NCBI GenBank assembly: GCA_006937955.1
Contig: SSNP01000029.1
Span: forward strand, 3,230,807-3,294,806
From: Pachypanchax playfairii
Lineage: Eukaryota > Chordata > Actinopteri > Cyprinodontiformes > Aplocheilidae
Direction of reading: 5' to 3'
Length of the DNA: 64,000 nt
How positions within the stretch are numbered: the stretch's first letter is position 1; every line of letters begins with the position of its first letter. Made by a program: the position numbers and the translations under genes. The notes beneath the pieces were generated by a model that was not told where the DNA came from, ran no database searches, and saw only the letters and a list, made by a program, of their open reading frames with translations. Shown here piece by piece: positions 51,901 through 60,508 of this stretch.

Positions 51901-54466
51901 AATACAGCGTAAATCCTCCAGACTGTATTTAAAGTCTGATCTTTTTTAACTATACGGGTCATAACCTAAATGAAGATATATTTTTTTGCGATATCGCGTC
52001 TGTGCTCGTCCATTTAAAGCCTTACTGTAGTCGCTTTCCGACGTCGCGCTGTGTTGTTGTGGCCAAGTGAAACACTTCCTGACCCCCATTTGAGTTTTGC
52101 GCAGCTTCCGAGTCACGTGAGTGAAACCCAGTAATAAACAGTCTTCAGATCAGTCAGATGAACGACTTCAGTAACACATTGACTGTATTTAACTGAATGT
52201 TTCTTCTGGTTAGTTTATAGATTCGGCGTACTTGGAGCCCGGCACCCTGCAGGAGGAACCGGTGAAGTACCACGAGGCGTGGCAGAAGCTCTGCAGCGCT
52301 GAGTGAGTTCTAACAGTCTCCTGTTTGAGTGCAGCTCATACTCATCATGTTGACGTAACCACGGCTCTTCTGTCCTCAGTGGGATCCTGGTTCCAGGAGG
52401 TTTTGGTGTCAGAGGGACTGAAGGGAAGATTCATGCCATCAGCTGGGCCAGGAAACAGAAAAAACCCTTTTTAGGTAGAAGAAGCGTGTCGGGATCTTAC
52501 CGTGTCCATCTCTTTATGTCTGGCTTCATATGTGATGAATGTGTTTGTCTCTGCAGGTGTGTGTCTCGGGATGCAGCTGGCTGTGTGTGAATTTGCCAGG
52601 AACGAGCTCGGCTGGACAGGTGATGCTTCTGTTAACGTCCTGAGTGTCTCTCACTCCTCAGTATGGACGTCTCTATTTACTGCCTGACCAAATCATCTCC
52701 ATTAGTCTAGAACTATAACAGATCTAAACCAGCCAGCAGGTGCTTCACGACTCATTTGCGCTCTGGGTGCAGAGGGGCGGTGACACGGATCACCGAGCTG
52801 TTTTACCTGGAGGGATTCAACATGGATCCTCTCTGCTAACCTCTGAGCTCCAGGGACGGGGACTTCTGTCCTGATACACTCCTAATGCATTGTGGGACTG
52901 TGTTAACGCGGTACCATAGAGTGCTACCACAGCTGGACCAGGGGTTCACAAACTTTATATTTATGGGTCCAAATCTGATTTATAGTTTAGGTCAAAGTTC
53001 CAAAACGTCTGTTTGTTGCTTCTTAAAGTTATAAAACAATTTACTTTCAAGCTGCGTTAACATCTGACAGTAAAATGTTAAATATTTATACTTGATTAAC
53101 GCACTGATTTTTTAATGCCCTCAGTAGAAAGTGTAACGAGACATCAGACTGAGAGACGTTCCAGATGTTGAGCCTCATTTTATAAAGAATCTTCACTTCA
53201 TGTTTTTTTAAGTCTCACATTTTGGTTTAATTTCAGAGTAAAACTTTTAATTTACAAAATAAAAGTACTTAACATTTAAAATATACTTCAAATGTATTAA
53301 GTGTTGTAGTTGTTCTTCTTTAACTCACTGAGGATGAAGCTGTAGTCTGTTGGTGACTGATGGACCTTCCAGCAGCTCCAACATGGAGTTTGATGCTGCA
53401 GCTGCGTTCTGTGTCATGTGATGTTGGAAGTGAAGCTTACATTGGTCGACTTCCTCTCTGTTCAGATGAGGCGTGTTGCAGCAGATCTTTTCTACATATA
53501 AACTGTGAACTGGATCTGGGCTTTAAGAACATCTGGTACAACTACTGACCCAGTATTCTGTTTGTGTTGCTTCATCTAGATGCAAACTCGACTGAATTTG
53601 ACCCCGAATCGAAGCACCCTGTGGTACGTGATCTCAGACACACTGATCTCCTTCTCTGTAAACTGAGTTTATTTTAAATGTATTGAATGTCCACAGGTGA
53701 TCGACATGCCGGAGCACAACCCCGGACAGATGGGCGGCACAATGAGACTTGGGAAAAGACGAACTCTTTTCAAAAACACCAACGGCGTACTGCGTAAGAG
53801 ACGCTTGCGTTGTCAGATCAGCTGATGCTGCAGCGTGGTGCTCATCATTGTTCTGTGTTGCAGGAAAACTTTATGGAGATGCAGAGTACGTTGAAGAGAG
53901 GCACAGACATCGCTTCGAGGTAAGGCCGACCTACTGGTGGAACGGGATTTAAATGAAGGGGAGATGGTGATTCAGTGTTTGTGTTTTTAGGTTAATCCTG
54001 AGCTGAAGAGTCACTTTGAGGATAAAGGATTTCAGTTTGTAGGACAGGATGTGGAGGGAGAGAGGATGGAGGTCATCGAGCTGGACAGTAAGGAAATAAA
54101 CCGTTGAACTTTAGAAGCTTCTACTCATTTGCAGCAAAGCTAATCCAGTGAAATGTTTGCAGATCACCCGTATTTTGTTGGAGTTCAGTACCACCCGGAG
54201 TTCACGTCTCGCCCCATCAAACCATCACCCCCGTACCTCGGTCTGCTGCTGGCGGCTGCAGGGAAGCTGCAGAACTACCTACAGAAAGGCTGCCGCTTGT
54301 CTCCACGGTAAACACATGACCTGCCAAATTACTGACGCTCAACGTTTACAAGCAGTTACATTTTCTTTCACTCCACAGAGACATGTACAGCGACCGGAGC
54401 GGCAGCAGCACCCCAGACTCTGAACTGTCCGATCTGAAGTTTCCTTGTGTGACAGATTCTGCATGA
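45785..54466 (+). CDS. ctps1: CTP synthase 1, complete 17-coding-exon gene
   Basis: Makes CTP from UTP, ATP and glutamine in the cytosol (final step of de novo pyrimidine synthesis). Coding exons: 45785-45950, 46035-46205, 47546-47646, 48980-49096, 49192-49275, 50043-50123, 50197-50348, 50440-50572, 52214-52302, 52380-52474, 52557-52619, 53580-53623, 53697-53793, 53864-53919, 53991-54087, 54163-54307, 54379-54466. The join is 1779 nt, 592 residues, against 591 in human CTPS1. The N-terminal synthase domain opens with MKYILVTGGVISGIGKG (P-loop). The C-terminal glutaminase has GVCLGMQ with nucleophile Cys399, and YHPEF with His526 and Glu528. The tail keeps the Ser-rich SDRSGSSTPDSE phospho-region. 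An in-frame ATG three bases earlier (45782) could add one Met; family starts favour 45785. All junctions are GT-AG, although the first coding intron uses a weak donor, GTTTGT. Confidence 0.97.
46335..46881 (+). mobile_element. TTAA-MITE 'AGAGGCC' family, copy G, in a ctps1 intron
   Basis: The most intact copy: TTAA|AGAGGCCCTTCC to GGTCTCT|TTAA, 547 bp, in the same orientation as ctps1. It sits 130 bp after the donor of coding exon 2 of the gene. Confidence 0.9.
47871..48412. repeat. 40-bp minisatellite interrupted by an assembly gap
   Basis: The unit is about GATCTGAACCAATCAGCACC followed by CAGATACACAACCACATACT, repeated on both sides of the gap (three units before, three after). It lies in the ctps1 intron after VCVIE. 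True copy number is unknown because the gap is inside the array. The long minus-strand ORFs are repeat artefacts. Confidence 0.95.
48015..48297. other. Assembly gap inside the 40-bp minisatellite
   Basis: A run of N bordered on both sides by the same repeat unit, so the array was collapsed or skipped in assembly. Confidence 0.99.
48925..48972 (+). repeat. (TG)24 tract ending seven bases before a ctps1 3' splice site
   Basis: A pure TG dinucleotide run followed by CGCGCAG and then the exon CTTGGAGGAACTG. It replaces the usual pyrimidine tract of this acceptor. In RNA it is a UG repeat, a known binding site for TDP-43 and CELF-type proteins. Confidence 0.95.
51091..52134 (+). mobile_element. 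P-element-like nonautonomous transposon in a ctps1 intron
   Basis: Inverted ends 'ttgctgggtttcacatgacg' and (reverse complement) 'ttactgggtttcactcacgt'. Secondary inverted parts 'gggggtcaggaagt' / 'acttcctgaccccc' lie just inside. It holds a broken THAP domain (see next entry). THAP plus inverted ends suggests the P superfamily, but no clear 8-bp target duplication was found. It lies in the intron between coding exons 8 and 9. Confidence 0.65.
51200..51554 (+). pseudogene. Broken THAP-domain ORF of a transposon
   Basis: ATG at 51200 reads MPKIC and then goes out of frame. In the next frame it continues VYGCYNRSNREKDKRFFRVS ... KLTERRRQKW ... RVCSDHF, giving the THAP pattern: Cys pair, N-R, FFRV, W, and C-x2-H (CSDH) before F. 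After the THAP part the frame ends at 51551 in a sequence with no catalytic domain. The slip of one base between MPKIC and VYGC breaks the Cys-x-Cys spacing. It is transposon-derived, not a ctps1 exon. Confidence 0.65.
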
Positions 54467-54785
54467 AGACGGTTGAACACGGACATGTAACTGCTTTTTA
54501 TTCTGACTGAGGGGCGGGGCAACCCAATGCATATCCAACAATAGAGCTGTCTTACTCCTGTTGTGGCCTTATGTACGTTTCCTCTTCATATTCATTTAGT
54601 ATTCAGGGTACTCAAAGTTAGGAGTGTCTGACCCAGAGGAGAATTGATTTATCATGAAGTATAATTCATGATGCAGGAATGTAACATGTGAGTCCATGTA
54701 CTGCAGCATGCGGTTCTGAGTTTGGACCTTTTCATCCAAATATTTATATTTCACCTGAAGCTACCCATCTTTGATTAAGTTATGA

Positions 54786-54791
54786 ATTAAA
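54786..54791 (+). terminator. ctps1: Probable ctps1 polyadenylation signal (ATTAAA)
   Basis: The first reasonable signal after the ctps1 stop, giving a 3'UTR of about 340 bases. A T/G-rich stretch follows at 54812-54828. Confidence 0.5.
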
Positions 54792-54823
54792 AACTGAAAA
54801 GAGCCCAAAGTTCTGTTGAGTAT

Positions 54824-54829
54824 TTTATT
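54824..54829 (-). terminator. snhg12: Polyadenylation signal of the snoRNA host gene (AATAAA)
   Basis: AATAAA on the minus strand (TTTATT on the plus strand), about 110 bases into the last exon. It lies within 40 bases of the ctps1 signal on the other strand. Confidence 0.55.
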
Positions 54830-55000
54830 GAAACATTTCTGTAAACATCTTTTTAACAGTTGTGTTGAAGTTCTTCTTGAACTGTGACATCTGTACTTCT
54901 GTCCTGCTTGAATCACGAGTCAGTGCTCTTCAGCTGCTGTAAAACAAAACCTTATTTTATTCTCACAAATAAAGAGTCATGTATGTAAAATTAACCCTGT

Positions 55001-55069
55001 CTGATCTCAGTCCCATATCCGCATGCTTCATCCAACAGTCCACACACTATAGTCATCATCATTGATCAG
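55001..55069 (-). ncRNA. snord99: Box C/D snoRNA, SNORD99-like
   Basis: In the last intron of the host gene. A perfect 6-bp terminal stem CUGAUC/GAUCAG closes box C AUGAUGA (overlapping repeat AUGAUGAUGA) and box D CUGA; a C'-like UGGAUGAA lies inside; total 69 nt. The bases before box D read TGCGGATATGGG, complementary over 12 bases to CCCATATCCGCA. I recall that sequence in vertebrate 28S rRNA just before GCAGGTCTCC. By the +5 rule the target would be the A of CCCA. Human SNHG12 hosts SNORD99, a 28S adenosine guide, which fits the position; the name is an inference. Confidence 0.75.
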
Positions 55070-55215
55070 TACAAACACGTATTGAGAATGTTAAATATTC
55101 ATACCTTCAAAAGGCTTGATCTAAGACCCCAGCAGGGCCAGAGAAGCTTTAACGCCGACGCAGCGTCATGTCTAGAAGAAACGAGAATCAGATGCGTTTT
55201 ATTTCCTAACAGTTC

Positions 55216-55346
55216 ATCTGTAGGGCAGCTGAGTGGCCGTTAGAGGCAAAAAGGCCTCAACAGTCAAAGACCACCCAATGTTCTAGCATGCACTTGGAGA
55301 ACCATAAGCCAGAATGAAGCCTAGATTCTTAGGATAGCATGCTGCA
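55216..55346 (-). ncRNA. Box H/ACA snoRNA
   Basis: In the fourth intron of the host gene, about 131 nt. The 5' hairpin is closed by a perfect 7-bp stem AGCAUGC/GCAUGCU. Then comes a perfect H box AGAACA (plus-strand 55279-55284). The 3' hairpin has GUGGUC/GGCCAC below and GUUGAGGC/GCCUCUAAC above. The molecule ends ACA plus three bases (ACAGAU). This is the textbook hairpin-hinge-hairpin-tail layout. Human SNHG12 hosts SNORA16A, SNORA44 and SNORA61; I cannot tell which, if any, is the ortholog. Confidence 0.75.
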
Positions 55347-55490
55347 ATGTTGAGTCAAACAGCCATTCAGTTATAATTACCTCCAATTTCTGTGTCTTCA
55401 AGTATCTTGAATTTCAGCCTGGATCACCTGAAAATGAGGTTCTCATTAACATTTGATTTTAATTTCAAAAGAACACAACAGACCTAACAA

Positions 55491-55555
55491 GGCTCAGTTT
55501 ATTTAATGACTCAATCAGAACTATTCTCAGTGAGGGCAAGTGTTTCATCACAGCC
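55491..55555 (-). ncRNA. Box C/D snoRNA, U103-like
   Basis: In the third intron of the host gene, 65 nt. It has terminal stem GGC/GCC, box C UGUGAUGA, box D' CUGA, C'-like UGAUUGA and box D CUGA, and ends about 63 bases before the acceptor, a usual distance for C/D snoRNAs. The guide before box D', ACTTGCCCTC, is complementary over 10 bases to GAGGGCAAGT of 18S rRNA just upstream of the GTGCCAGCAGCCGCGG element. The +5 rule points to a G in GGAGGGC, which I match from memory to the site guided by human SNORD103 (U103), hosted in PUM1 in human. Confidence 0.7.
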
Positions 55556-55704
55556 AGGACCTACAGTTTTGCACATTAAGCAGAAACTTACCTGCATGCT
55601 TTTATTGTGGTAAACTTCCGCAGCCCAGGTAAGAGCCAAAGCCTGTTGAGACAAACAGTCATGAGTTTCCTTCATGGTTGCAACAGTGTATATGTTCATC
55701 CCCT

Positions 55705-55824
55705 TCATGTTGCTGGAACAGTTACACTCAAACTGAACAGCGACCGTCGGTGAATGTGTCCCTCTCGGCTTCCGTATGACCGCTCAATGCCACAGAGAAG
55801 CACGAGCGGCTTCGATTGGAGCCC
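55705..55824 (-). ncRNA. Possible box H/ACA snoRNA
   Basis: In the second intron of the host gene. The first hairpin has GGGCUCC/GGAAGCC outside and CCGCUC/GAGCGG inside. The second can close with GGGACA/UGUUCC and is followed by AGCAACAUGA, putting ACA three bases from the end; about 120 nt. The hinge AGAGGG misses the ANANNA rule by one base, so this is a weaker candidate than the one at 55216. Confidence 0.4.
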
Positions 55825-56350
55825 AAAACAACGTTTCCGTTCCATATGCACACTCACCTGCGTCCTGCGTACCTGGCCATGTTAAAACGGGCTGAATGCA
55901 GCTTCACAGGTGGAGTCAATCCTGGAAAAGCAGTCAATGATGCGCGTGAGAAGGCCGTACCACGTGGCTCAGTTTGATTAGCATTTATGCTATCGTTAAG
56001 CTAAATTTAATCCCACTAAATGAACAAAATAAATGTCCATCTTCAAACGGCATTTCCTGTTTAAATGAGAAAATCTCTGGCTGTGAAAAATACATCCATG
56101 CGTAACAACGCAGAAGAAGCAAACAGTCACCGTGAGAATGCTAACCTCCACTAGCACGTGCTACAGCACGTTTTAAGTGCCATCAGCTCGATATTTTTTA
56201 AACAACTTTTCGCCTGCTGACTGAGACTTTACGTGTGGTCTAACATACAAAAACCAACGTCCGCCTCACCGGGAATAAACATTGTCCGAGCCGGTCCTAT
56301 AGTCTAGACCAGAACCGGCAGAGAGAGAGCCCGAAAGCCTTCATGCCGCT

Positions 56351-56356
56351 TTTATA
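56351..56356 (-). promoter_or_regulatory. snhg12: TATA box of the snoRNA host gene
   Basis: TATAAAAG on the minus strand, 27 bases upstream of a C-initiated pyrimidine run. An inverted CCAAT (ATTGG at 56384-56388 on the plus strand) lies about 30 bases further upstream. Confidence 0.6.
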
Positions 56357-56413
56357 CCAGCTCCAGTTCGCTGGCACCCGCTGATTGGGCCCCGCAGACC
56401 ACGTGAACATATT

Positions 56414-56432
56414 GCCTGCTGGGGTATGTAGT
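56414..56432 (-). promoter_or_regulatory. ZNF143/STAF-like site in the host-gene promoter
   Basis: ACTACATACCCCAGCAGGC on the minus strand closely follows the STAF consensus (ACTACAATTCCCAGNATGC). This factor is well known at snRNA and snoRNA-related promoters and at divergent promoters. Its use here is inference. Confidence 0.5.
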
Positions 56433-56857
56433 TTTCTTTAGATTTTATAAACCCAAGCGGTTTTGTGACGTTTACGTACGGATTTAAACGTATAAACACA
56501 ATCCCTGACATTTACCTTTCTGTAATTTACTTTTTTTTCTCTATGAGGGAAAAAAGTTTCTGAAAGTCACTTGAGGAGAGGAAAATGTGTGAAAAGTTCA
56601 GCAGAGCGGAGAACCTGTTCTCTTGAAGCCACTTCAGAACCACGGACAGCAGCACGTCGGTTCTCACGCTACTGGGTTTCAGTCAGACATCACGAAAACG
56701 GGTTTAAAGCAGCTGCGGCTTTCCTTTATTATTTTCATACAGATTTCTACCTACTAATAGAAACAACGTTGGAGCTGAAAAAGAACCAGAGACAATCCAG
56801 GACTGTTCCACTCCATATCAGCCCACAGCTGCACCTCCAGAGCAGCGTAGGTAAAGC

Positions 56858-56869
56858 GGTCACATGACC
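56858..56869. promoter_or_regulatory. Palindromic M-box/CLEAR-like site upstream of rab42
   Basis: GGTCACATGACC, a perfect 12-bp palindrome containing TCACATGA (the MITF/TFE M-box), about 120 bp upstream of the rab42 start. Rab39/42-type GTPases act on late endosomes and lysosomes, so control by MiT/TFE factors is plausible but unproven. Confidence 0.35.
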
Positions 56870-56988
56870 GGTCTGGTCGCTCGGCGTCTCTTCCTGAGCA
56901 GGAGGCAGCAGCAGCCGGGACTCCGTGTAAACACGCCTCGCACAGGGCTTTGTTCACATGCACACGCACCTCATCCTCTAGTCATGCC

Positions 56989-59649
56989 ATGGATACTCTG
57001 TGGCAGTACCAGTTCCGAATCATCCTGCTCGGGGACTCCACGGTGGGGAAGTCTTCGCTGCTGAAACGCTTCACGGACGGAATTTACAGCGACGTGGCGG
57101 ATCCGACGGTTGGGGTAGATTTCTATGCGCGTTCGTTGGATGTTGAGCCCGGGGTTAAAATCAAGCTCCAGCTTTGGGACACCGCCGGCCAGGAACGATT
57201 CAGGTAACAAATGTTGGGTCGATTATTCATTAAGTGCTTCGCTCATCAGAGAGATGTGACGTCCGCAGGCCTCTCGAGGCGTCTGTGTTTGTTGATTTTC
57301 CAAACCAAAACCTCTCGTGGGAGTGCGATACAGCCGGTGTGGACTGAAAGGGGTCAGGATGAGATTAGAAAACGTCCTGGCCTGTGCATCAGCAGCAGGC
57401 CTGCACATCGAGCTAGATCATTCTCAGATGATCAGCATCATCCTCATATTTAGGCCGCAGTTTTCTCTCATTCTGACTCCACGGTCTCCAAGGCAACGGA
57501 GGGATGACAGGTCAATCTAAATCCTGATTTACTGGAATGTGAATATTTGTATTTTATCTCTTTGTATCAGCTTGTCTGATTCTGTGTTTCACGTGTCCTC
57601 GCTGTTAGAGTGGGTTTTCTAAAGGACTCTATCTTTTTCAAGTTCTTTTTTAGATCTGGTTTTCCCTTTGAAGCCCAGGCTTCAGAGGGTGTTTTCCGTC
57701 AGGCTTCACCATGATCAAGACTTTCTCTAGTGAGTCTGGCTGTGGGAAGGTGTTTTTAAATCCATCAGTTTTACATACTGAGCCTTGTATGTGGACCTGG
57801 AAGAACTGCAGACCCCGTTTCTTACTAGGAGGGAGATTGAACTGAATATTTGATGAATTTGTTTCACACCAATTCATTGTTTTATATATACACAAATCAA
57901 CCCATTTTATACTCTGAACATTTCTACATAAGACACATATATATATAGACAACTATTCAAGTCCAGTGTCCCGTGCGCTTGTAGAAAATGCAGTCTGCCT
58001 GCATTTCTCCCAGTAGAGTCAGAGAATGTTATTATGCAAGTGACACAGATGCGCTTGTGTGCAACCCTCCAAACTGCCAACAGCACCGAGCTCTCTGAAA
58101 CCACACTATGGAGCAACAGATTTCATTCAGAAGATGAAGGACGTGGCTGCACATAGGTGTGACTGCATGGAGGCGTGGCTGCATGGAGCCGTAGCTGCAT
58201 GGAGGTGTGAAGGGTTTTTGACTGCATGGAGTCAATGCTGCAGGTGTGACTGCATGGAGGCGTGGCTGCACATAGGTGTGACTGCATGGAGGCGTGGCTG
58301 CATGTAGGTGTGACTGCATGGAGGCGTGGCTGCATGGAGGTGCGACTGCATGGAGGTGTGACTACATAGAGGTGTGAAGGCTTTTTGACTGCATGGAGTC
58401 AATGCTGCAGGCGTGACTGCAAAAAGTTATGACTGCATGCAGGTGTGACTGCAGGTGTATGGAGGTGTGAAGGCCTGACTGCTTGGAGGTGTGACTGCAC
58501 GTAGGTGTCACTGCAGGTATGACTGCATGGAGGTGTGACTGCATGGAGGTGTGACTGCATGATGTGACTGCAGGTGGGACTTCACAGAGACTTTTAGAGA
58601 CACTTAGTCTCAACTGTTTGGAAGTTTGGACTTGATCAAATCAGGACAGCTAGATGTTCAGTAGCAGAATAATTTGTATCATCAAAAAAGAGAAACTCCT
58701 GATCAACACAAGGTTAATCTGCATCCTCTCATTAGGCAAGAGGCAGGGTTTCACCTGACAGGTCATCACCTGTCCATCAAAGGGCCACACAAACATGCAT
58801 GTATACACACGCACACCCCTGGGACCAATTAAGAGTTGTCATGCATATTTCTGGCCTGTGGGAGGTCAAACTCACACATCCCCAGAACATACACACTATG
58901 CAGAAAGGGCCTGGCTGGGTTTCAAACTCAGGACCTTCACGCTGTACGGCAGCAGCACTACCAACTACACCAGCATAGCAACAGAAGCCCCGGAGGTGAT
59001 ATGAAGTCATTCGACTCTGTAAAACTCTCTAAGGCTCTTCCTCTCATCTTTCAGGAACCATGTGAATCTTCTCGTCTGAACATTGAGGAGTTCTGTGATG
59101 TGGAACATGTAGTGAAATCTGGGCAGAGCAGATTTTTTAATTAAGTGATGAGTCTGAATTCATTTGTTTTGAATTACTAATACGTCATTGTTACATCTGC
59201 CCACCAGGTCCATCACAACATCATATTACCGCAACTCTGTGGGGGGGCTGCTAGTCTTTGACCTGACCAACCGCAAAACCTTTGACCATGTGAAAGAATG
59301 GCACAAAGAGGTGAGTGAGCACATCCTGCCTCACCATATGGTCTACATCCTTATTGGCCACAAGAGCGACCTCAACAAGGACCGCAAGGTGAGCCGGGAC
59401 GAAGCGGAGCAGCTGGCTGCCGAGCTGGGCATTCGCTATGTCGAGACATCAGCAAAGTGCAACAGCAACGTGGATAGGGCGTTTGAGCTGCTGACCAGAG
59501 ACATCTACGAGCTAATGAAGATGGGCGAAATCGTCACCCGTGATGGCTGGGATGGCGTAAAAAGCGGGCTCACTGCCAAGGTCCTTTATCCTGGGGATGA
59601 AGAAGAGGAACTGGCTACTGCATCTGCTGAAAAGGGCTGTCACTGCTGA
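56989..59649 (+). CDS. rab42: Rab GTPase of the Rab39/Rab42 group
   Basis: Two coding exons, 56989-57203 and 59208-59649 (GT-AG, split inside Arg72), give 218 residues, the same length as human RAB42. It is a membrane-tethered molecular switch for vesicle traffic. Motifs: P-loop GDSTVGKS (15-22), switch I DPTVGVDF (38-45), WDTAGQERF (63-71), GHKSDL in place of the usual NKxD (His for Asn, as in Rab39/42), ETSAK, and C-terminal CHC for double prenylation. The start is the ccATGG at 56989; the ATG at 56984 is out of frame. The LLVFDLTNRKTFDHV-EWHKEV segment is closer to RAB42 than RAB39 as I recall them, and the neighbouring snoRNA host gene supports rab42. A rab39-type name is the alternative. 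The 2-kb intron holds a minisatellite and a LINE-type repeat piece. Confidence 0.93.
58155..58575. repeat. Degenerate ~16-bp minisatellite in the rab42 intron
   Basis: Repeats of GGAGGTGTGACTGCAT with variants (GGCGTGGCTGCAT) and two longer units containing 'tttttgactgcatggagtca'. The His/Ser/Thr-rich ORFs on both strands come from the repeat. Confidence 0.9.
58780..58985. repeat. Common teleost repeat in the rab42 intron
   Basis: 'ctggcctgtgggaggtcaaa', 'acactatgcagaaagggcct' and 'caggaccttcacgctgtacg' echo a very frequent fish interspersed repeat with the phrase 'gaacccaggaccttcttgct'. The class was not determined. Confidence 0.5.
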
Positions 59650-59877
59650 CTGATACCCGTGTATGTCTGAACACTGTCCCATCACACTGAGAGCTCACCA
59701 TGTCTCACAGCTGTCCAGTGAAATCAGATCACCCTGTGAAATCACCACGCATCACTTCCTTACCTTGTGATTTGTGCCCTTCTTTGTCTTGGTTGATCTG
59801 ATTACTGGGATTGTTGGGAGATGATCTGCATTCCAGTTCAGTGTGGAGGTTGTATCTCACAATCCGTGTGTCGCAGC

Positions 59878-60186
59878 CAGGACCGGCCCTGAGCTGCATG
59901 GTGCCCTAGACGAAAAAGGGATTTTGGCGCCCCCTACTGCGCAGAACAGAAACAACGTAACTCAATAACTGGATTACACTGCAAAAAAATATTTATTTAT
60001 ACTAAAATGAAAAGTAGAGATGATAGATATAGATAAATATTTAATTATTACTTATTTTGCTCTTTACATGAGATGAATGGTGTGTCCAACAGTTTTTCCA
60101 AAAAAAAAAGGGAGAATTTGGCACCTCCTCCAGCAGAGGGCGCCCTAGGCAATTGCCTAGTCTGCCTATGCCCAGAACCGGCCCTG
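59878..60186. mobile_element. hAT-type MITE, 309 bp, downstream of rab42
   Basis: The ends CAGGACCGGCCCTG and (reverse complement) CAGGGCCGGTTCTG are flanked by a perfect 8-bp duplication GTCGCAGC (59870-59877 and 60187-60194). It probably lies in the rab42 3'UTR. Confidence 0.9.
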
Positions 60187-60245
60187 GTCGCAGCAGGAGT
60201 CAAGATGATTTGGTTGAAAAATCACCCAAGTTGTGCCAGTGTGAC

Positions 60246-60506
60246 CAGGTCATAGACCAGGTCTTAAACCAGGTCACAGACCAGGTCTTAAACCAGGTCA
60301 TAGACCAGGTCTTAAACCAGGTCATAGACCAGGTCTTAAACCAGGTCATAGACCAGGTCTTAAACCAGGTCACAGACCAGGTCTTAAACCAGGTCATAGA
60401 CCAGGTCTTAAACCAGGTCATAGACCAGGTCTTAAACCAGGTCATAGACCAGGTCTTAAACCAGGTCTTAAACCAGGTCATAGACCAGGTCTTAAACCAG
60501 GTATAA
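60246..60506. repeat. Minisatellite, 24-bp double unit of 'ACCAGGTCTTAA / ACCAGGTCATAG'
   Basis: About eleven tandem 24-mers, each made of two related 12-mers. AGACCAGGTCT inside each is itself a palindrome. The array is interrupted by the element at 60509-61038 and resumes after it. Confidence 0.95.
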
Positions 60507-60508
60507 GC

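Larger units (their letters stand above)
54805..56329 (-). ncRNA. snhg12: snoRNA host gene, six small non-coding exons (snhg12-like)
   Basis: Exons inferred from splice sites, in transcript order: 56329-56270, 55921-55858, 55642-55592, 55427-55381, 55171-55105, 54936-about 54805. Donors include CCCG|GTGAGG, GCAG|GTGAGT, GCAG|GTAAGT, GGAG|GTAATT and GAAG|GTATGA; acceptors include TCTCAACAG, CATTTTCAG, TTCTTCTAG and TTTTACAG. The exons have no long frame. Three introns carry well-formed snoRNAs and one a weaker candidate. TATAAAA at 56356 lies 27 bases before a CTCTCTCTCTG start, the 5'TOP-like start typical of snoRNA host genes. AATAAA lies at 54829-54824. The gene is head-to-head with rab42; in human, SNHG12 sits beside RAB42, so orthology is likely. 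The acceptor of exon 2 is the least certain. No RNA data were available to me. Confidence 0.75.

Noticed and set aside
55511..55708. 65-codon minus-strand ORF across host-gene introns 2-3
   Set aside because: It runs through a splice donor and a C/D snoRNA and has no recognisable domain.
55922..56269. A further snoRNA in the first host-gene intron
   Set aside because: I looked for C/D and H/ACA boxes on the minus strand and found no convincing pair of boxes with a closing stem.
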